Shown: positions 12,458 to 23,407 of the stretch, piece by piece
Numbering within the stretch: the stretch's first letter is position 1
Layout of the letters: every line of letters begins with the position of its first letter
Source: Ctenosaura bakeri
Taxonomy: Eukaryota; Chordata; Lepidosauria; Squamata; Iguanidae
Assembly: GCA_948474755.1 (NCBI GenBank)
Contig: CAOLHI010000736.1
Location: 124,001-188,000, forward strand
Direction: 5' to 3'
Length of the DNA: 64,000 bases
Program-made: the position numbers and the translations under genes
The notes under the pieces: model-generated
The model's database searches: none
What the model was told of the DNA's origin: nothing
Seen by the model: only the letters and a program-made list of their open reading frames with translations

Positions 12458-13308
12458 GAGTCTGATCATAATCTCTTTAAGTTTTGGCAATGAGTTGATT
12501 TTGTATCTTCTTTGATTATATGAAAAGGATAATCCTTCTACTTTTTCCCATCTATAACTTATATGATTTTTCAAGAAAAGTTGGGCAAGAGGTTTGTAAT
12601 CCTGTCTACTTTTAAGAACTTGGAATGGAATGTCCTTAAAGATTTTTATCTCTTTTTCATTAATCAGAAGTTGCTTCCTGTAACTAGTTTGCAAGGTCCA
12701 TTCTTTCATTACGGATCTATTTAAACTGATAACTATATCTCTGGGGAGACCTCATTCTTGCACTACATGAAAGTTGAGCCTAAATTTTTTTATCAATACT
12801 CAATTTGAATTTCTCTACTGAAGTCCCAATATAATCTGCTAAAATAGGAACTAGCAGCTCATAAAGATTCTCATCCGTCATTTCAGAAAGGCCTCTAAGT
12901 TTAATGCACTTATCTCTGTAACGGAGTTCTTGAAGGTCAATTTCAGTCCACTCCTCACTTTGTTGTTGTGCTTTCTGTCACTTTTTCTAATTTTTTATTT
13001 TGTTCCCTCAACTCTTTTACTTCTTCCTTCAGTTTTGAAATATCGTTTGAGAAAGAATCCAATTGACGATCAAAAGTTTCCAGCTCTTTCTTCATGTCTG
13101 ATCCTATCTCTACACAGGTAGTTTTCAGCTCTTGTCTTATTTCTGATTTGAAGCTCTTAAACTCTTCCAGTAAATGTTGAATTTGTTGAGCCATATCTAA
13201 CTGCATTGTGTCAACATCACTAGTTGTTTTAGTGGGTAAATCAACTGAGGATCTTCTTACTGTTGCTTTTGTTTTAGTTTTCAACCTGGTATCCATATCC
13301 TCAATCAC

Positions 13309-13865
13309 TAGTATTCTAATTATTAGTGTAGCTGCTTTAATGTTCTCCCCACCTTTCCTTGCACTATTTCACAGTACTCTAAATCAAAAGGTATTCCCTG
13401 ATGTCTAATAAGTAATCCCCTTTCCAATCTCCTATCTGTTTAGAATTATTGCCTGTTCGTCTATCTAACAAAATATTTAAATTCCAGCAATGAGTTCATA
13501 ATTCCTAATTCCTAAATTTCCAGAGTAGCAATAATCCCAATGTCCTCTAAGTTTCTTAAGTCTTTACAGATTTCATCCAAATTCTCTTAAATGTAATATC
13601 TACAATCAATGCCTAACTAGTAATAATCAGTTAATTAATTTTTAATTAGTATAATTAATCAATTAATTTATTTATTAGTGTAGCTACATATAATCAAATT
13701 ATTCCAATTAATTGAGATGAAGTTATCCTAGTAAATCCCAACTAGCAAATATATATCCCCTAGATAATTGTTATAAGCGTTATAGGCATTATCATAAATT
13801 CATTAATGTCATCAAGTTAATTATTGACTTAAATCCACAATCAAATTAACTCACTTTACACAGTT
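13309..13865 (-). other. outer L1 5' UTR, ORF1-proximal part
   Basis: AT-rich noncoding sequence lies between the ORF1 start and the copy B insertion. It continues beyond 18685. Confidence 0.6.
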
Positions 13866-13880
13866 AATAATTCTATGCTT
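13866..13880. repeat. TSD of inner L1 B, left copy
   Basis: AATAATTCTATGCTT directly precedes the T-run of the L1 tail and is identical to 18671-18685. Confidence 0.92.
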
Positions 13881-14319
13881 TTTTTTTAATTTTTTTAAAA
13901 TTTTTATTAATTATATAACTAAATCACAAATACAAAACAAGAAAAAAAAGTTAAACACCATGTGATATACATAATAGTGAATTAAAAGAAAATAATTTTT
14001 TTTCTTTTTCTTTTTTTTCTCTTCTCTTAAGCAATACTAACTTTCATTGTTATTTTGCACCTTTATCCTTAAATTTATAAATCTGTTCAACTATTATAAT
14101 TTCACATTTAATTCAATATTTTTCACATCCCCTTTAATCTATTTCTATTGTTAATTCTTTTAACTTTTTTTTTAAAAAAACCTTGACATCACTTATCCTT
14201 TTAAATCTATAAATCACAAGTTTAACACACACACCTACTAAGAGTTACAAAATATACAACATAAAAGAAAAACAAAACTAAAACTAAAAAATATCCACCC
14301 CCCAGAGCCAACTTTTTAT

Positions 14320-17300
14320 TTAATCCACTTTCCAAAATTGCCATTCTTCTTTTGACAGGGTAGTATTACTATCTCTTTTCAGAACTTTATCCAAAAATAT
14401 TTTCCAAATTTCTTCAAAATCATTCCCTTTAACCAAACCTTTCATAAACCTAATTCTACATGTTAGTTTATCATTAATTGCGATTTTCCACACTTCGTTA
14501 TACCATTCCTCTATTTGAAATTTTTCATTTGCTTTCCATTTTTTTGCTATTATTAATCTCGCTGCAGTTAACAAATTTGTTATTAATTCTTTCTTTACTT
14601 GAGTACACTCAACCTTATCATATATAGATAACAATGCAATATTTGGACATACTGGTATATCTGCTCCTATAATCTCTTTTATCTCTTTAAAAACCTTTTG
14701 CCAAAACTCCATTATCTTATTGCAATTCCACCACATATGCATATATGTACCAATTTCTTGACATCCTCTCCAACATAATCTTGAATATTTCTCATCTATT
14801 TGATTTAATTTCACTGGAGTCAAGTACCATTTCCACACTAATTTATAATAATTCTCTTTTATTCTTATTGATAATTTTTTTAAATGACGTTGTTTCCAAA
14901 TTTTTCTCCATTCTTGTATATCTATATTTTGTACTATCTCTTCCTCCCATATTTTTCTAAGAAAATCCTCTTCTTGTTCTTTTGCTAATATTTTATATAT
15001 TTCACTTGTAATACCTTTTAGTATTTCATTTTCTTGCATATTTTCTCTTTGAATAATAATTTGTTCAAATTTAGTATATTCTTTAAAATCCTTAACATAT
15101 CTTTTCATACTCTTTGTCCATTGCTCTAATTGTATATAATTAAACCAGGATATTTTAGTTTCCTGCAATCTCTCTTTCATTCTATCTTTATTTATCATTA
15201 TTTTCATCCATTCTTTTAATCTATAAATTTTTTGTTTTTTTATTTCTTTCTCTATTATTTCTCTTAAATTTATTGGAAATTTTTCCATCATCACTATCGG
15301 AGTTAATATTGATATATTCGGTATTAATTTTCTTTTATTTTTTTTCCATATTTCTATTATATTTTTTATAAAAGGATTTTCTATCTTCTCCATTTCTTTC
15401 TTTGAAAAATTCCTAAAAAATATATTTTCTAATTTTGTCTCAATATTCATATCTTCTATCTCTAACCAATCTAGATCACCCTTTCCTGAAACCCCCTCTA
15501 TGATATATCTCAATTGATTTGCATAATAATACCATTTTAAATTTGGAAGTCCCAGGCCACCTTCTTTTTGACTTTTATACCAATATTTCTTGTTAATCCT
15601 CGATTTTTTATTTCCATTACAAAAATTATTTAATATCTTTTGCCACTCCTTTAATTCTTCCTCTGATATTTTTATTGGTAGCATTCTAAACAAAAAGTTA
15701 ATTTTAGGTAAAATTTTCATTTTTACCACTGCTATTCTACCAAACCACGATAGCTTTATATTTTTGTAGTCCTCTAATTTCCTTTTTGTTTCTAATCTTA
15801 ATTTCTTGAAATTTTTTTCCTGTAATTCTTGTAAATTTTTTGTAATCTCTATTCCTAAATATTTAATTGATTCTTTTATTTTAAGTAATCCTCTTTTACT
15901 ACTTATAAATTTTTGTACTTCTTCTTTAGTATAATTAAATAACATTATTTCTGATTTGGCCCAATTTATTTCTAATCCCGTCTTCTCCCCAAACTCTATT
16001 AAATGTTTATCTATCCTATCTATCTTTTCAATTGGATCCTTAATTGTCAACAATGTGTCATCTGCAAATAAGCTTATTTTATTTTTTTCCTTAACTCCAA
16101 TTCCTTCCAAATTCTCATCATTTCTTATCACATTCGCTAACATTTCTATAACTATTGCAAATAAAACTGGAGATAATGGACATCCTTGTCTCGTTCCTCT
16201 TGTTATTTGAATCTGTTCTGTAAATCCATCATTTACCATCACTACAGATGTATTATGTGAATACAATTGATTTATTAACCCTTTAAATCTCTCTCCTAAT
16301 CCTATTTTATTTAAAATTGTTTTTAATGCCGGCCATTCCACACAATCAAAGGCTTTAAATATATCTAGGGCTAAAATTCCAGCTTTTTGTTTATCTCTGT
16401 CCATTATATTTATTTTATTTATCGTTTTCCCTATTAAATTTGCCATCTGTCTTCCTTGAATAAAACCACATTGATCTTTATGTATATACTTATAAATAAA
16501 TTTATTTAACCTCTTCGCCATTATTGCTGTCAAGATTTTTGCATCTTGATTTATTAAAGATATTGGTCTATAAGAACCTGGATCCATAGGATCCTTATTT
16601 GGTTTTAAAATTAATATTATTAGTGACTGCTTCCATGATAATGGAATTTTTTCACCCCTCAATATACTATTATATAACACTTTTAGTTTAGGAATTAGAC
16701 CTTTTTTAAATGTTTTATAATATTCTGGACCTAGTCCATCCAATCCTGGTGATTTTCCTCCTTTTAAATTATTTATTACTTCTTCTATTTCCTCTTCTGA
16801 TATCATTTCTTCCATCAATCCTTTATCTTGTTCTGTTAATCTTACTTTCCAATTTTCATTAATATACTCCTCTATGTTCTCTAAAGATTTATCTTCTGCT
16901 GAATACAATTCTAAAAAATTCCTCAAATATTTTTAATTTCTCTTTCATCAACCTTTTTTCTTTACCAAATTTATCTTTAACTACGCCAATCATATTTCTA
17001 GTTTTTTTTGATTGTACTGATTTAGCCAGCATTTTAGAATTTTTATTACTATATTCAAAATATTCCCTTTCCAAGTATATTAGATTTTTCTGAACTTCGT
17101 CCATTTCTATCTTTTCTAATTCATCTCTTTTTGCTTGTAATATTATTAATTTCTGTTTAGTTCTATCTATTATATAATCATTCTCTAGTTCCTTTATTTC
17201 TTTTTCTAATTTTAATTTTTTTTCTCCTAATTGTCTCTTTAATTTGCTTGATTCTTTAATGCATAATCCTCTTACCACTGCCTTCATTGTATCCCACAAT

Positions 17301-18150
17301 ACATCTTGTGTTACTTCCTTATTGTTTATATCCCAAATTTCTTGCCACTCCTTCTCTATTTTATTTACTATCTCCTTATAATTAAATACCTTAGTATCCA
17401 GTCTCCACCTTTTTGCTTCTCTATAATTCCTTTTCATAGTTATATCCAAGTTCATCAGAGCATGATCTGTCACTTTTATTGTTTCAATTTCTGTATTTAT
17501 TAATCTAGGTATCATATTCTTTGAAACAAAAATATAATCTATTCTTGAGTAATTTTTATGAACTGATGAATAATACGTATATTTCTTTTCTTCACCCTTT
17601 ATTAGCCTCCAAACATCTATCAGTTCATTTCTACTCACTAATTTATTCAAAATTGTTATATTATTGTATCTATCTCTAATTGATGGATCTGATTTATCTT
17701 TCCATCTATCCATCACCATATTAAAATCACCTGCGATTATTGTATAGTCTCCTTTCATTTTTTTGATCTTATTAAATATTTCTTCATAAAACTCTTTTTG
17801 CTTTTCATTAGGTGCGTAAATATTCATTATACCATATGTTTCTCCATCTATTTCACCTTGTATAATTACATATCTACCTTTTTCATCTAACTCCACACTT
17901 GTTACAATGAAATTGCATCTTTTGGAAATTATTATTGCAACTCCTCTTGATTTGGATGTACCAAATGCTTCCTCATAAATGGCTACCCAGTTCAATCTAA
18001 GCTCATTTTTTTTATCTCTTTTTCCATGTGTTTCTTGTAAAAAAATTATATCGGCCTTATCTTTTTTTTAAAATCGATTCTATCCTTTTTCTCTTTATTA
18101 TTGACCCCAAACCTTTCACATTCAATGTTGATATTCTCAATCTATTCTCC
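14320..18150 (-). pseudogene. L1 ORF2, full length with two frameshifts
   Basis: ORF2 is the L1 endonuclease-reverse transcriptase. From the start at 18150 (MENRLRISTLNVKGLG) the domains are complete: endonuclease (IIFLQETHG, TIIAGDFNMVMDRWKDKSD, SRIDYIFVSKN, TDHALMNLDI), lysine-rich linker, RT (GGKSPGLDGLGPEYYKTFKK, LALDIFKAFDCVEW, GTRQGCPLSPVLFAI, catalytic LFADDTLL) and the Cys/His C-terminus (CWRGCQEIGTYMHMWWNC). It spans about 1,276 codons, normal for L1. Only two lesions are seen, both one-base gains in homopolymers: an A-run near 18062-18070 and a T/A-run near 16915-16920. They could be real mutations or assembly errors. No in-frame stop is seen elsewhere. Confidence 0.9.
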
Positions 18151-18210
18151 ATTTTTCATATTTTGAATTTTCTAATTCCACTCCCCATTGGCTCTTTAAT
18201 GTGATGGTGC

Positions 18211-18275
18211 TCCCCTTCCCCTTCCCTTCCCCCCTCCCACTCCCCTCCCCCTTCCCGCCCTCCCCTCCCCTCCCC
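18211..18275 (-). promoter_or_regulatory. G-quadruplex-prone G-tract in L1 inter-ORF region
   Basis: On the L1 sense (minus) strand this stretch is almost pure purine, with at least eight runs of three or more G separated by one or two bases (for example GGGGAGGGGAGGGGAGGGCG). That pattern is a strong G-quadruplex candidate. It lies between the ORF1 end and the ORF2 start of copy B. A role is inference; G4 structures are known in the 3' UTR of some mammalian L1s. Confidence 0.6.
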
Positions 18276-18529
18276 ACACAAACATTTCTCCCCCCTCTTC
18301 CTCCAAAGCGCTTCTGCCTTGGAAACGACCAGCCATGGTCCTGGGGGGGGGTGAAGGTATGCCAACTCCCGGCATAGAGACCAATACCCTCTCCCGATTT
18401 ATTTTCTTTCCCATATTTTTTTTCCCTCTCTTCCTCCTCCCTTCCCTCTCTCTACCCTCTTGCTTTATATATATATAAATCTATCTCTATGCATTTATAA
18501 TCTATAAGAATATATTTTACTCAGTAGTC

Positions 18530-18670
18530 ATCTACCCTTCTCCTACTCTATGAAGTGCTCTTTCTTCTTCTTCTGTTATATCATATTGTTTCTTCCAGTC
18601 CTCCTCAGCCTCTGTCCTTTCGTTTATCTCCCGAAGTCTTCTTCTTTACTCCTCCTGTTGCTCCTCCCGC
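18530..18670 (-). pseudogene. L1 ORF1 C-terminal end (copy B)
   Basis: The sense strand reads a charged helical tail (RLREINERTEAEEDWKKQYD, then EEEERALHRVGEG and a stop), with one in-frame stop upstream. Its place just before the inter-ORF region and ORF2 fits the ORF1p C-terminus. The rest of ORF1 was lost by 5' truncation. Confidence 0.55.
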
Positions 18671-18685
18671 AATAATTCTATGCTT
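18671..18685. repeat. TSD of inner L1 B, right copy
   Basis: AATAATTCTATGCTT at the 5' break of the L1, identical to 13866-13880. Confidence 0.92.
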
Positions 18686-20110
18686 AACAACAATCAATAT
18701 AAGAGATGATCAATGATCAATGTAAAAGAAGTCAAAATCATTCAAGTAAGTCAGACCATCAAGAGTAACTCAAGAATAATTAATTCAATTTGTTCAATAT
18801 AAGTCTGAAGAGAAATAATTTATTTCTATACTTCAGTTACTATTCAGTTATTTCAGTTACAATTACACTATTTAAGATACCCCAAGTTCTTTCCCAGATA
18901 TCAATGTTATTCCTATTCCTAGTAAACCTATTGCGTCAATGTTTCCAGTTCAACTATACTTCCATGTCTGCTTCTAAAAGTCCAAAGACTCATGTTTTGA
19001 CCACCTTCTAGTATTTTCTATCCAAGTATTTTTTACTAATATTACATAGTAGATAATATTAACTTCCCTGTTAAATTTCGTCAGATGTTGGTGTCCATCA
19101 ATGTCAGTAATACTCAGACTGTGATCAAACCGTGTCTATGGTCAGGTAATGTTGATGCCCACAGTAAGGGGAGTCCTAACCTTCCTTTTTGAAGGTGGCA
19201 TGCTGAGCTAGATAAGCTTCAGACCTGGCTTCAAACCAAGTGTCTTCACAAGCAGCTTTTCTTTTCAAGACTCTCCACCACCCCACTTTGCAGTATGTGA
19301 AGAGGTCACTGGGGCACTCTAAAAAGTCTCTATCACACAGACCTTGTCTCGGCCACACTGCTGATGCCACAATTACTCCCTCTCTCTCTCTGTCGAAATG
19401 GATATGTTGACTGTGTTCGTGCAGCACTTCCACTGGGGTTCCAGTTCTCTTTACTATAAAGTTACAGTTGTTTTTGCTTTGCTTTTTGCTTTGTTTTGTT
19501 TTTTTCCAGTCTGCAAGTCCATGAACTTCCCAAACAAGTTCCCAAGCTTACAGTGAGCCACAGTCCTTTATAGTCCCAGATTTGTAAGCAACACTAAATC
19601 CAACACTACCTTTAGTGTTTTAAGCAACAAAAATCAAACCAAGCAGCTAACTCCTCCTCATATCCCACCAAGGCAAATTGCTAAGTATGACTGGAGGGTT
19701 AAAAAAACAAACATGGAAAAGTCTTAACAGCGCTCCTCACTCTGGAGTTAAGCTGGAAAAACCTTCCAAAACCCTTGCAGACTTATCAAAAGTATTTTTC
19801 ATTTAAAACTGTTGACAGCGACGCTATTGTCTGAGCTGGCTACCTCCACATCGGTGTGGCGGCTCTTCGGTCTCTCCCATTCCAGGCGTTCCTCCCCCAG
19901 GGTAATTAAGGGAAAGCCTGGAACTGGGATCCAACCCCCTGCAAGTCCCTACCATATCCCCTGAGATGAAAAAAAAAGAAAAAAAGAAAAACCTTGCCTC
20001 CTCCATGTGAGGTGCTAGCTTGGCTAGGAGCTCACAGCAGAGCTCTTTCGTCAAGCTGTCTCCGTGACTTCATGTGACCCAGGAGTGCTCTAAAGATTAG
20101 ATTATGAGTC
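18686..20110 (-). other. outer L1 5' UTR, distal part
   Basis: Noncoding sequence, GC-richer towards the L1 5' end (19810-20090). It runs up to the TSD at 20111. This is where an L1 internal promoter would lie, though no specific site can be named. Confidence 0.6.
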
Positions 20111-20121
20111 CTGGATCATAT
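20111..20121. repeat. TSD of outer L1, right copy
   Basis: CTGGATCATAT lies directly beyond the L1 5' end and matches 6012-6022 exactly over 11 bases. The similarity extends about four more bases with one mismatch. Confidence 0.75.
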
Positions 20122-20489
20122 CTTTATATGGTTTATATTAATAACTGAACAAGATTTTCTTTTTACTACTAAGACAATCATGCTTGATATTGTGAAGATG
20201 AGATGTATACAGGTATTTGCCAGCTTGTCTGTGCTAATTTTAACATTTCTGGGAAAGCTTACATGAGATCTCCTGTTATCTAGTGTTTTGGGAACACATC
20301 CTTTTTGTTTAAGAATACAGGAAATATTGGATGTAATTCATCACGGTTCTAACTGTGAATTATGACGTTGAAATTGACTTAGGCAAGTCTGAGGTTGTAC
20401 CTGAATATTTTTTTAAAAAATTTAGTTCAATTTAGACAAGTTAAAGCATCTTACTGAGAAACAGTCTGATGTGCTTATAAAACAACTGT
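20122..20489 (+). repeat. right part of the older repeat split by the outer L1
   Basis: This continues the sequence interrupted at 6011. No stable frame is seen; it leads into the decayed coding trace at 20490. Confidence 0.35.
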
Positions 20490-20920
20490 CATGACAGCTT
20501 AATGATGGGCCAGATGCAGATAATGATATTAAAATACAACAAGAGGCTGAAATAACATATTGGAAACCAGAGAAAAAAGAGGACACAACACACCTTTTGC
20601 AGAAATTGACCCAAGACTTGGAAATTCTGTTTATACAAGATGAGATAAACATTTAGCAAGAGATGGAGACAGTCAGTACAGATGATGTTAGAAAGATGAA
20701 AAGCTTAAGAAATATTACAACTCAACCTCCAGATATAAAGTTGAATAGTCACATCTTGGAACCTGAACAGACATTACCCTGGAGAATGTATGGCAACTAG
20801 TCTGTGATCTCGCAAGAAGTTTTCTTTGGGAGAAAGGAGGATAGTGCTTTACTGATGGACTTACTGATGAACAGACTTCCCAGAAAAAAATGGTGTTTTT
20901 TTTCCAGCTGGGATTGACTT
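20490..20920 (+). pseudogene. decayed coding trace, unidentified (possibly LINE ORF1)
   Basis: One plus-strand frame reads about 140 codons with only three stops and protein-like composition. Examples are DADNDIKIQQEAEITYWKPE, LLQKLTQDLEILFIQDEINI and, further on, SHILEPEQTLPWRMYGN. The charged, helical, lysine/glutamate-rich content fits an L1-type ORF1 or a HAL1-like element, but I do not recognise the family. AT-rich sequence without RT follows to about 22170. The opposite-strand frames here appear to be shadows. Confidence 0.4.
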
Positions 20921-21539
20921 GAAGAATTGATTTTTTCATATAGGGATAAAGACATAGACTGAGTTGATAAGAGGCCTTTTAGGAATACTTAAATATGATC
21001 CAGTTCTTTGAAAAAAAGATAGAACTTAGAAAGAAGAAATAGAAGAAGGAATCATCTGATGAAGATGTCTGATGTAGAAAGTGGCTTATAATTATGAGGA
21101 GAAAAGTTATGAAAGGACTGAGGAGGAATTAAAATTTTAATTCTAAATTTGCTATTTTTACTATTGCAAGAAGAGTAATTAGAGTTAATAGCTCTACTTT
21201 GTTGCTTTTAAAAGTTACATACTACATAGAGAATTATTATTTTAAGAATTACTAATTTTAATATAGAATAGAATGAAAATAAATTAGAGATGATTTATGT
21301 TTAGAACAGAATAAATTAAGTAAGACTTATTTGTTGTTAAGGTAGTATCTAAAGAGTTAATTTTACAAGTGTTTGTTATTGAATGTTACCTTGTAGGTGA
21401 CATGATAACTAAGCGCTTAAAACTGACTTTCAATAATTAAAAGTTAGAATTATTATTAATTATTACTAATAATTTTCTCTCTCTCTGAAGGACTATTCTA
21501 TACTAACACAAAACATAGAACAAGTTGGATCTTAACATA

Positions 21540-21756
21540 CAGTAGAGTCCCAGTTATCTGACGCTCGGTAATCCGACACTCCGGATTAACCGATGTCGCG
21601 ACAGCCTGGGGGCGTGGCTGTGGGCGTTTCTGCACCCCCAGACACACCCCAACACGCCCCCAAAATGGCAGCCGCCCAGGAGCCCGGGTAATCCGACCTT
21701 TTCAGTTATCCGACGCTGCGGCCGCCCGTCTGCGTTGGATAACTGGGACTCTACTG
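21540..21756. mobile_element. pogo/Tigger-like MITE, 217 bp
   Basis: Terminal inverted repeats of about 25 bp begin CAGTAGAGTCCCAGTTATC on both sides, with a few mismatches inside. The element is flanked by TA dinucleotides (21538-21539 and 21757-21758), the Tc1/mariner target duplication. Such TIRs are typical of nonautonomous pogo/Tigger elements. The inside is strongly GC- and CpG-rich in an AT-rich setting, with further internal inverted blocks (GTAATCCGAC). It has no coding capacity. Confidence 0.85.
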
Positions 21757-22084
21757 TATTTTACATATTCTACTGTATTATCTAGCTAATCTTGTCAGTT
21801 TATATTTACTATGAAAATAAATAATAGGAAACATGTATTAACCTTAATCTAAATTTAAGAACTTAGTATTTAGTTGTTATTGTTTGACTAACATTTGCTG
21901 TTTGCAAATGGGTGGGAACCAATTTTTAGTTATCTGTAGTTATGTAGTTGTTTTGTAGTCTGGTTTAATATTTCTTAAACATGTTTTTTCTTTTGGTAAT
22001 GTATTCTTGTGTAGTTTATTTTTGTGTTCCTCTGCACTGTTGCAGTGTTGATGTGTTTTTCTTTGTTTTTTACTTAATGAAAAA

Positions 22085-22172
22085 ATTAAGTTAAAAAAAT
22101 TAAGCTGCCTTGAATCCTATCCTGAGACTAGAAAGGGGATATAACAAATAGATAAATAAATAAATAAATGTG
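22085..22172 (+). repeat. LINE 3' end with (AAAT)n tail
   Basis: GCTGCCTTGAATCCTATCC followed by AAATAAATAAATAAATG resembles the 3' UTR end and tetranucleotide tail of L2-type elements. Confidence 0.45.
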
Positions 22173-23188
22173 ATTAAATATCACGGTTTGAAAGAATGCT
22201 CCTGTGACTTTTTAAGGATGACTGGAACTAATACCATGAAAGATGTTTTTTGGTTAAGAGGAGAAACAGTACCTTTGACTATATCGAGAACAAAAGAAAG
22301 CTAAAGTCATAGGAACCACTATGGTTACAATCTAGCTGTATTCACACTTTGTTGCCTGTCACTATCAGGCCTGGATGGGTATTAGTCCATCCATGCTAGA
22401 CAGACTCATCAAGTTCAGTGGAGCTGGGGACATGATACAAAGTGCAGCTACAGCCTCTTCGTAAACATCCACATGGCTCCCTTGCTGGATGGGAGTCTCT
22501 GGTTATGGATAATGCCTGAAGTGAGACAGATAGCCATGACATATTAAAAATAGCTTCTGTTCCTACGTTTGAGCTAATGTGTAAGGATAGTATAATTGAT
22601 GAAATCATTTCAATGAAAGGCTTAGGTTGTCTTCCAGTTTTCAGGTTCACATGAAGGCTGCAAACAATAAATGTGAACACCTTGACAGGCAAGTGACAGA
22701 ATATTACAGCTTCCAGTATGAAGCAAAGTGATAATGATATTTTACACTCTCTTCAACATTTGTCAGATGTCAGAGAAAGTGGCTTCACAATCAAAGGCCA
22801 GTGTGGGATGGTGGATGAAGTGGCTTGTTTGGATGTGGGAGAGTTAGGTAAGAATCCCTGTTAAGACCGGCATTTTTACCTCAATATTTCTACCTGTTAT
22901 GCATCCCTATAGGTTTATAACTGGTAGAACTTCAACAGATGCTGCTTTCCCATTCACTGGGCAGATGTGGGGAATTCTTTTTAATGTTGGGGGCTGCATT
23001 CTTTTGGGAGATGAATTTTCCAGGGATCTGTGTGGGATGTGCCAGAGTTAAATATCTCTTACTCTCTTTGTCTCAGTTTCTTTTCTTTCCTTTTTTTTTT
23101 TCATTCACACAAATAATGGCATTTTTCCTTAAGCACACAGGCTTCACCTGATGTATGGTAATTTTCAAGGTCTATGTGCCATAATCTA
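22173..23188. other. no gene recognised
   Basis: Low-copy-looking sequence. Short open frames here (for example 22396-22692 on the minus strand) show no known domain, and I see no splice-flanked exon. Confidence 0.4.
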
Positions 23189-23370
23189 GAGCCAGTGTGG
23201 TACAGTGGTTTGAGTGTTAAACTACGACCCTGGATAGCAGAGCTTGATTCACCCACTCAGCCATAGAAACCCAGTGGGTGATCTTGGCTGCATCACATAC
23301 TCTCAGCCCCAGAAAACCCCATCATAGATTTGCCTTAGGGACACGATCGGTTGGAAATGACTTGTAGACA
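23189..23370 (+). mobile_element. Sauria (ACA) SINE
   Basis: The tRNA-like head AGCCAGTGTGGTACAGTGG and a B-box-like AGCTTGATTCACCCACTC are followed by the body (CCATAGAAACCCAGTGGGTG; CAGCCCCAGAAAACCCC) and the BovB-like tail TTGGAAATGACTTGTAG. This arrangement is diagnostic of squamate Sauria SINEs and is the best clue to the host group. RNA polymerase III boxes are degraded. Confidence 0.88.
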
Positions 23371-23371
23371 C

Positions 23372-23406
<35 letters not shown>
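23371..23406 (+). repeat. (ACA)n SINE tail microsatellite
   Basis: Twelve ACA units extend the SINE tail. Confidence 0.95.

Positions 23407-23407
<1 letters not shown>

Larger units (their letters stand above)
10681..13308 (-). pseudogene. outer L1 ORF1, split by a younger L1
   Basis: ORF1p is the trimeric RNA chaperone of L1. In sense order from 13308: MIEDMDTRLKTK, then a coiled coil (heptads in EEFKSFKSEIRQELK and LKEEVKELREQNKKLEK); an RRM-like domain in a shifted frame at about 12965-12790 (ELRYRDKCIKLRGL; DENLYELLVPILADY); and the C-terminal domain at 12709-12458 (IKIFKDIPFQVLKSRQDYKP, YRWEKVEGLSFSYNQRRYKI). An L1 of 1,410 bp sits at 11031-12440. The frame resumes at 11014 and ends in an acidic tail (VLVEDEDTDEETG) at 10681. 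Two frameshifts plus the insertion destroy it. Without the insert it would be about 400 codons. Confidence 0.8.
13881..18670 (-). mobile_element. young L1 (inner copy B), nearly intact ORF2
   Basis: A 4,790-bp L1 lies in the 5' UTR of the outer L1, flanked by the 15-bp direct repeat AATAATTCTATGCTT at 13866-13880 and 18671-18685. In sense it holds the last codons of ORF1 (18670-18530), an inter-ORF stretch of about 380 bp with a G-rich tract, the whole of ORF2 (18150-14320) and a 3' UTR with A-tail. It is 5'-truncated inside ORF1. The intact TSD and almost clean ORF2 mark it as the youngest large insertion in the window. Confidence 0.93.
6023..20110 (-). mobile_element. long L1 LINE (outer), holding two younger L1s
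   Basis: In the minus sense the element runs from a 5' end near 20110 to an A-tail (T-run on the plus strand) at 6023. It is flanked by the direct repeat CTGGATCATAT at 6012-6022 and 20111-20121. Removing the inserted copies (1410 and 4790 bp) and their TSD duplicates leaves about 7.85 kb: a 5' UTR of about 2 kb, ORF1, a gap of about 20 bp, ORF2 and a 3' UTR of about 950 bp. That is the layout of a near-full-length vertebrate L1. Confidence 0.85.

Noticed and set aside
11581..13308. An L1 with ORF1 joined directly to the ORF2 end, as in a spliced retrocopy
   Set aside because: The repeat TTCTCAAATTCCTTCT at 11015 and 12441 shows that a separate truncated L1 inserted into ORF1, and the ORF1 frame continues on the other side.
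18156..18414. Glycine-rich 69- and 72-codon frames
   Set aside because: They are read from the G-rich tract between L1 ORF1 and ORF2 and have no protein-like sequence.
23189..23370. A functional tRNA gene
   Set aside because: The tRNA-like head is part of a Sauria SINE, with degraded polymerase III boxes and a SINE body and tail attached.
23371..23406. CRISPR array or other spaced repeat
   Set aside because: Simple trinucleotide tail; no spacers. No CRISPR-like array was seen anywhere in the window.
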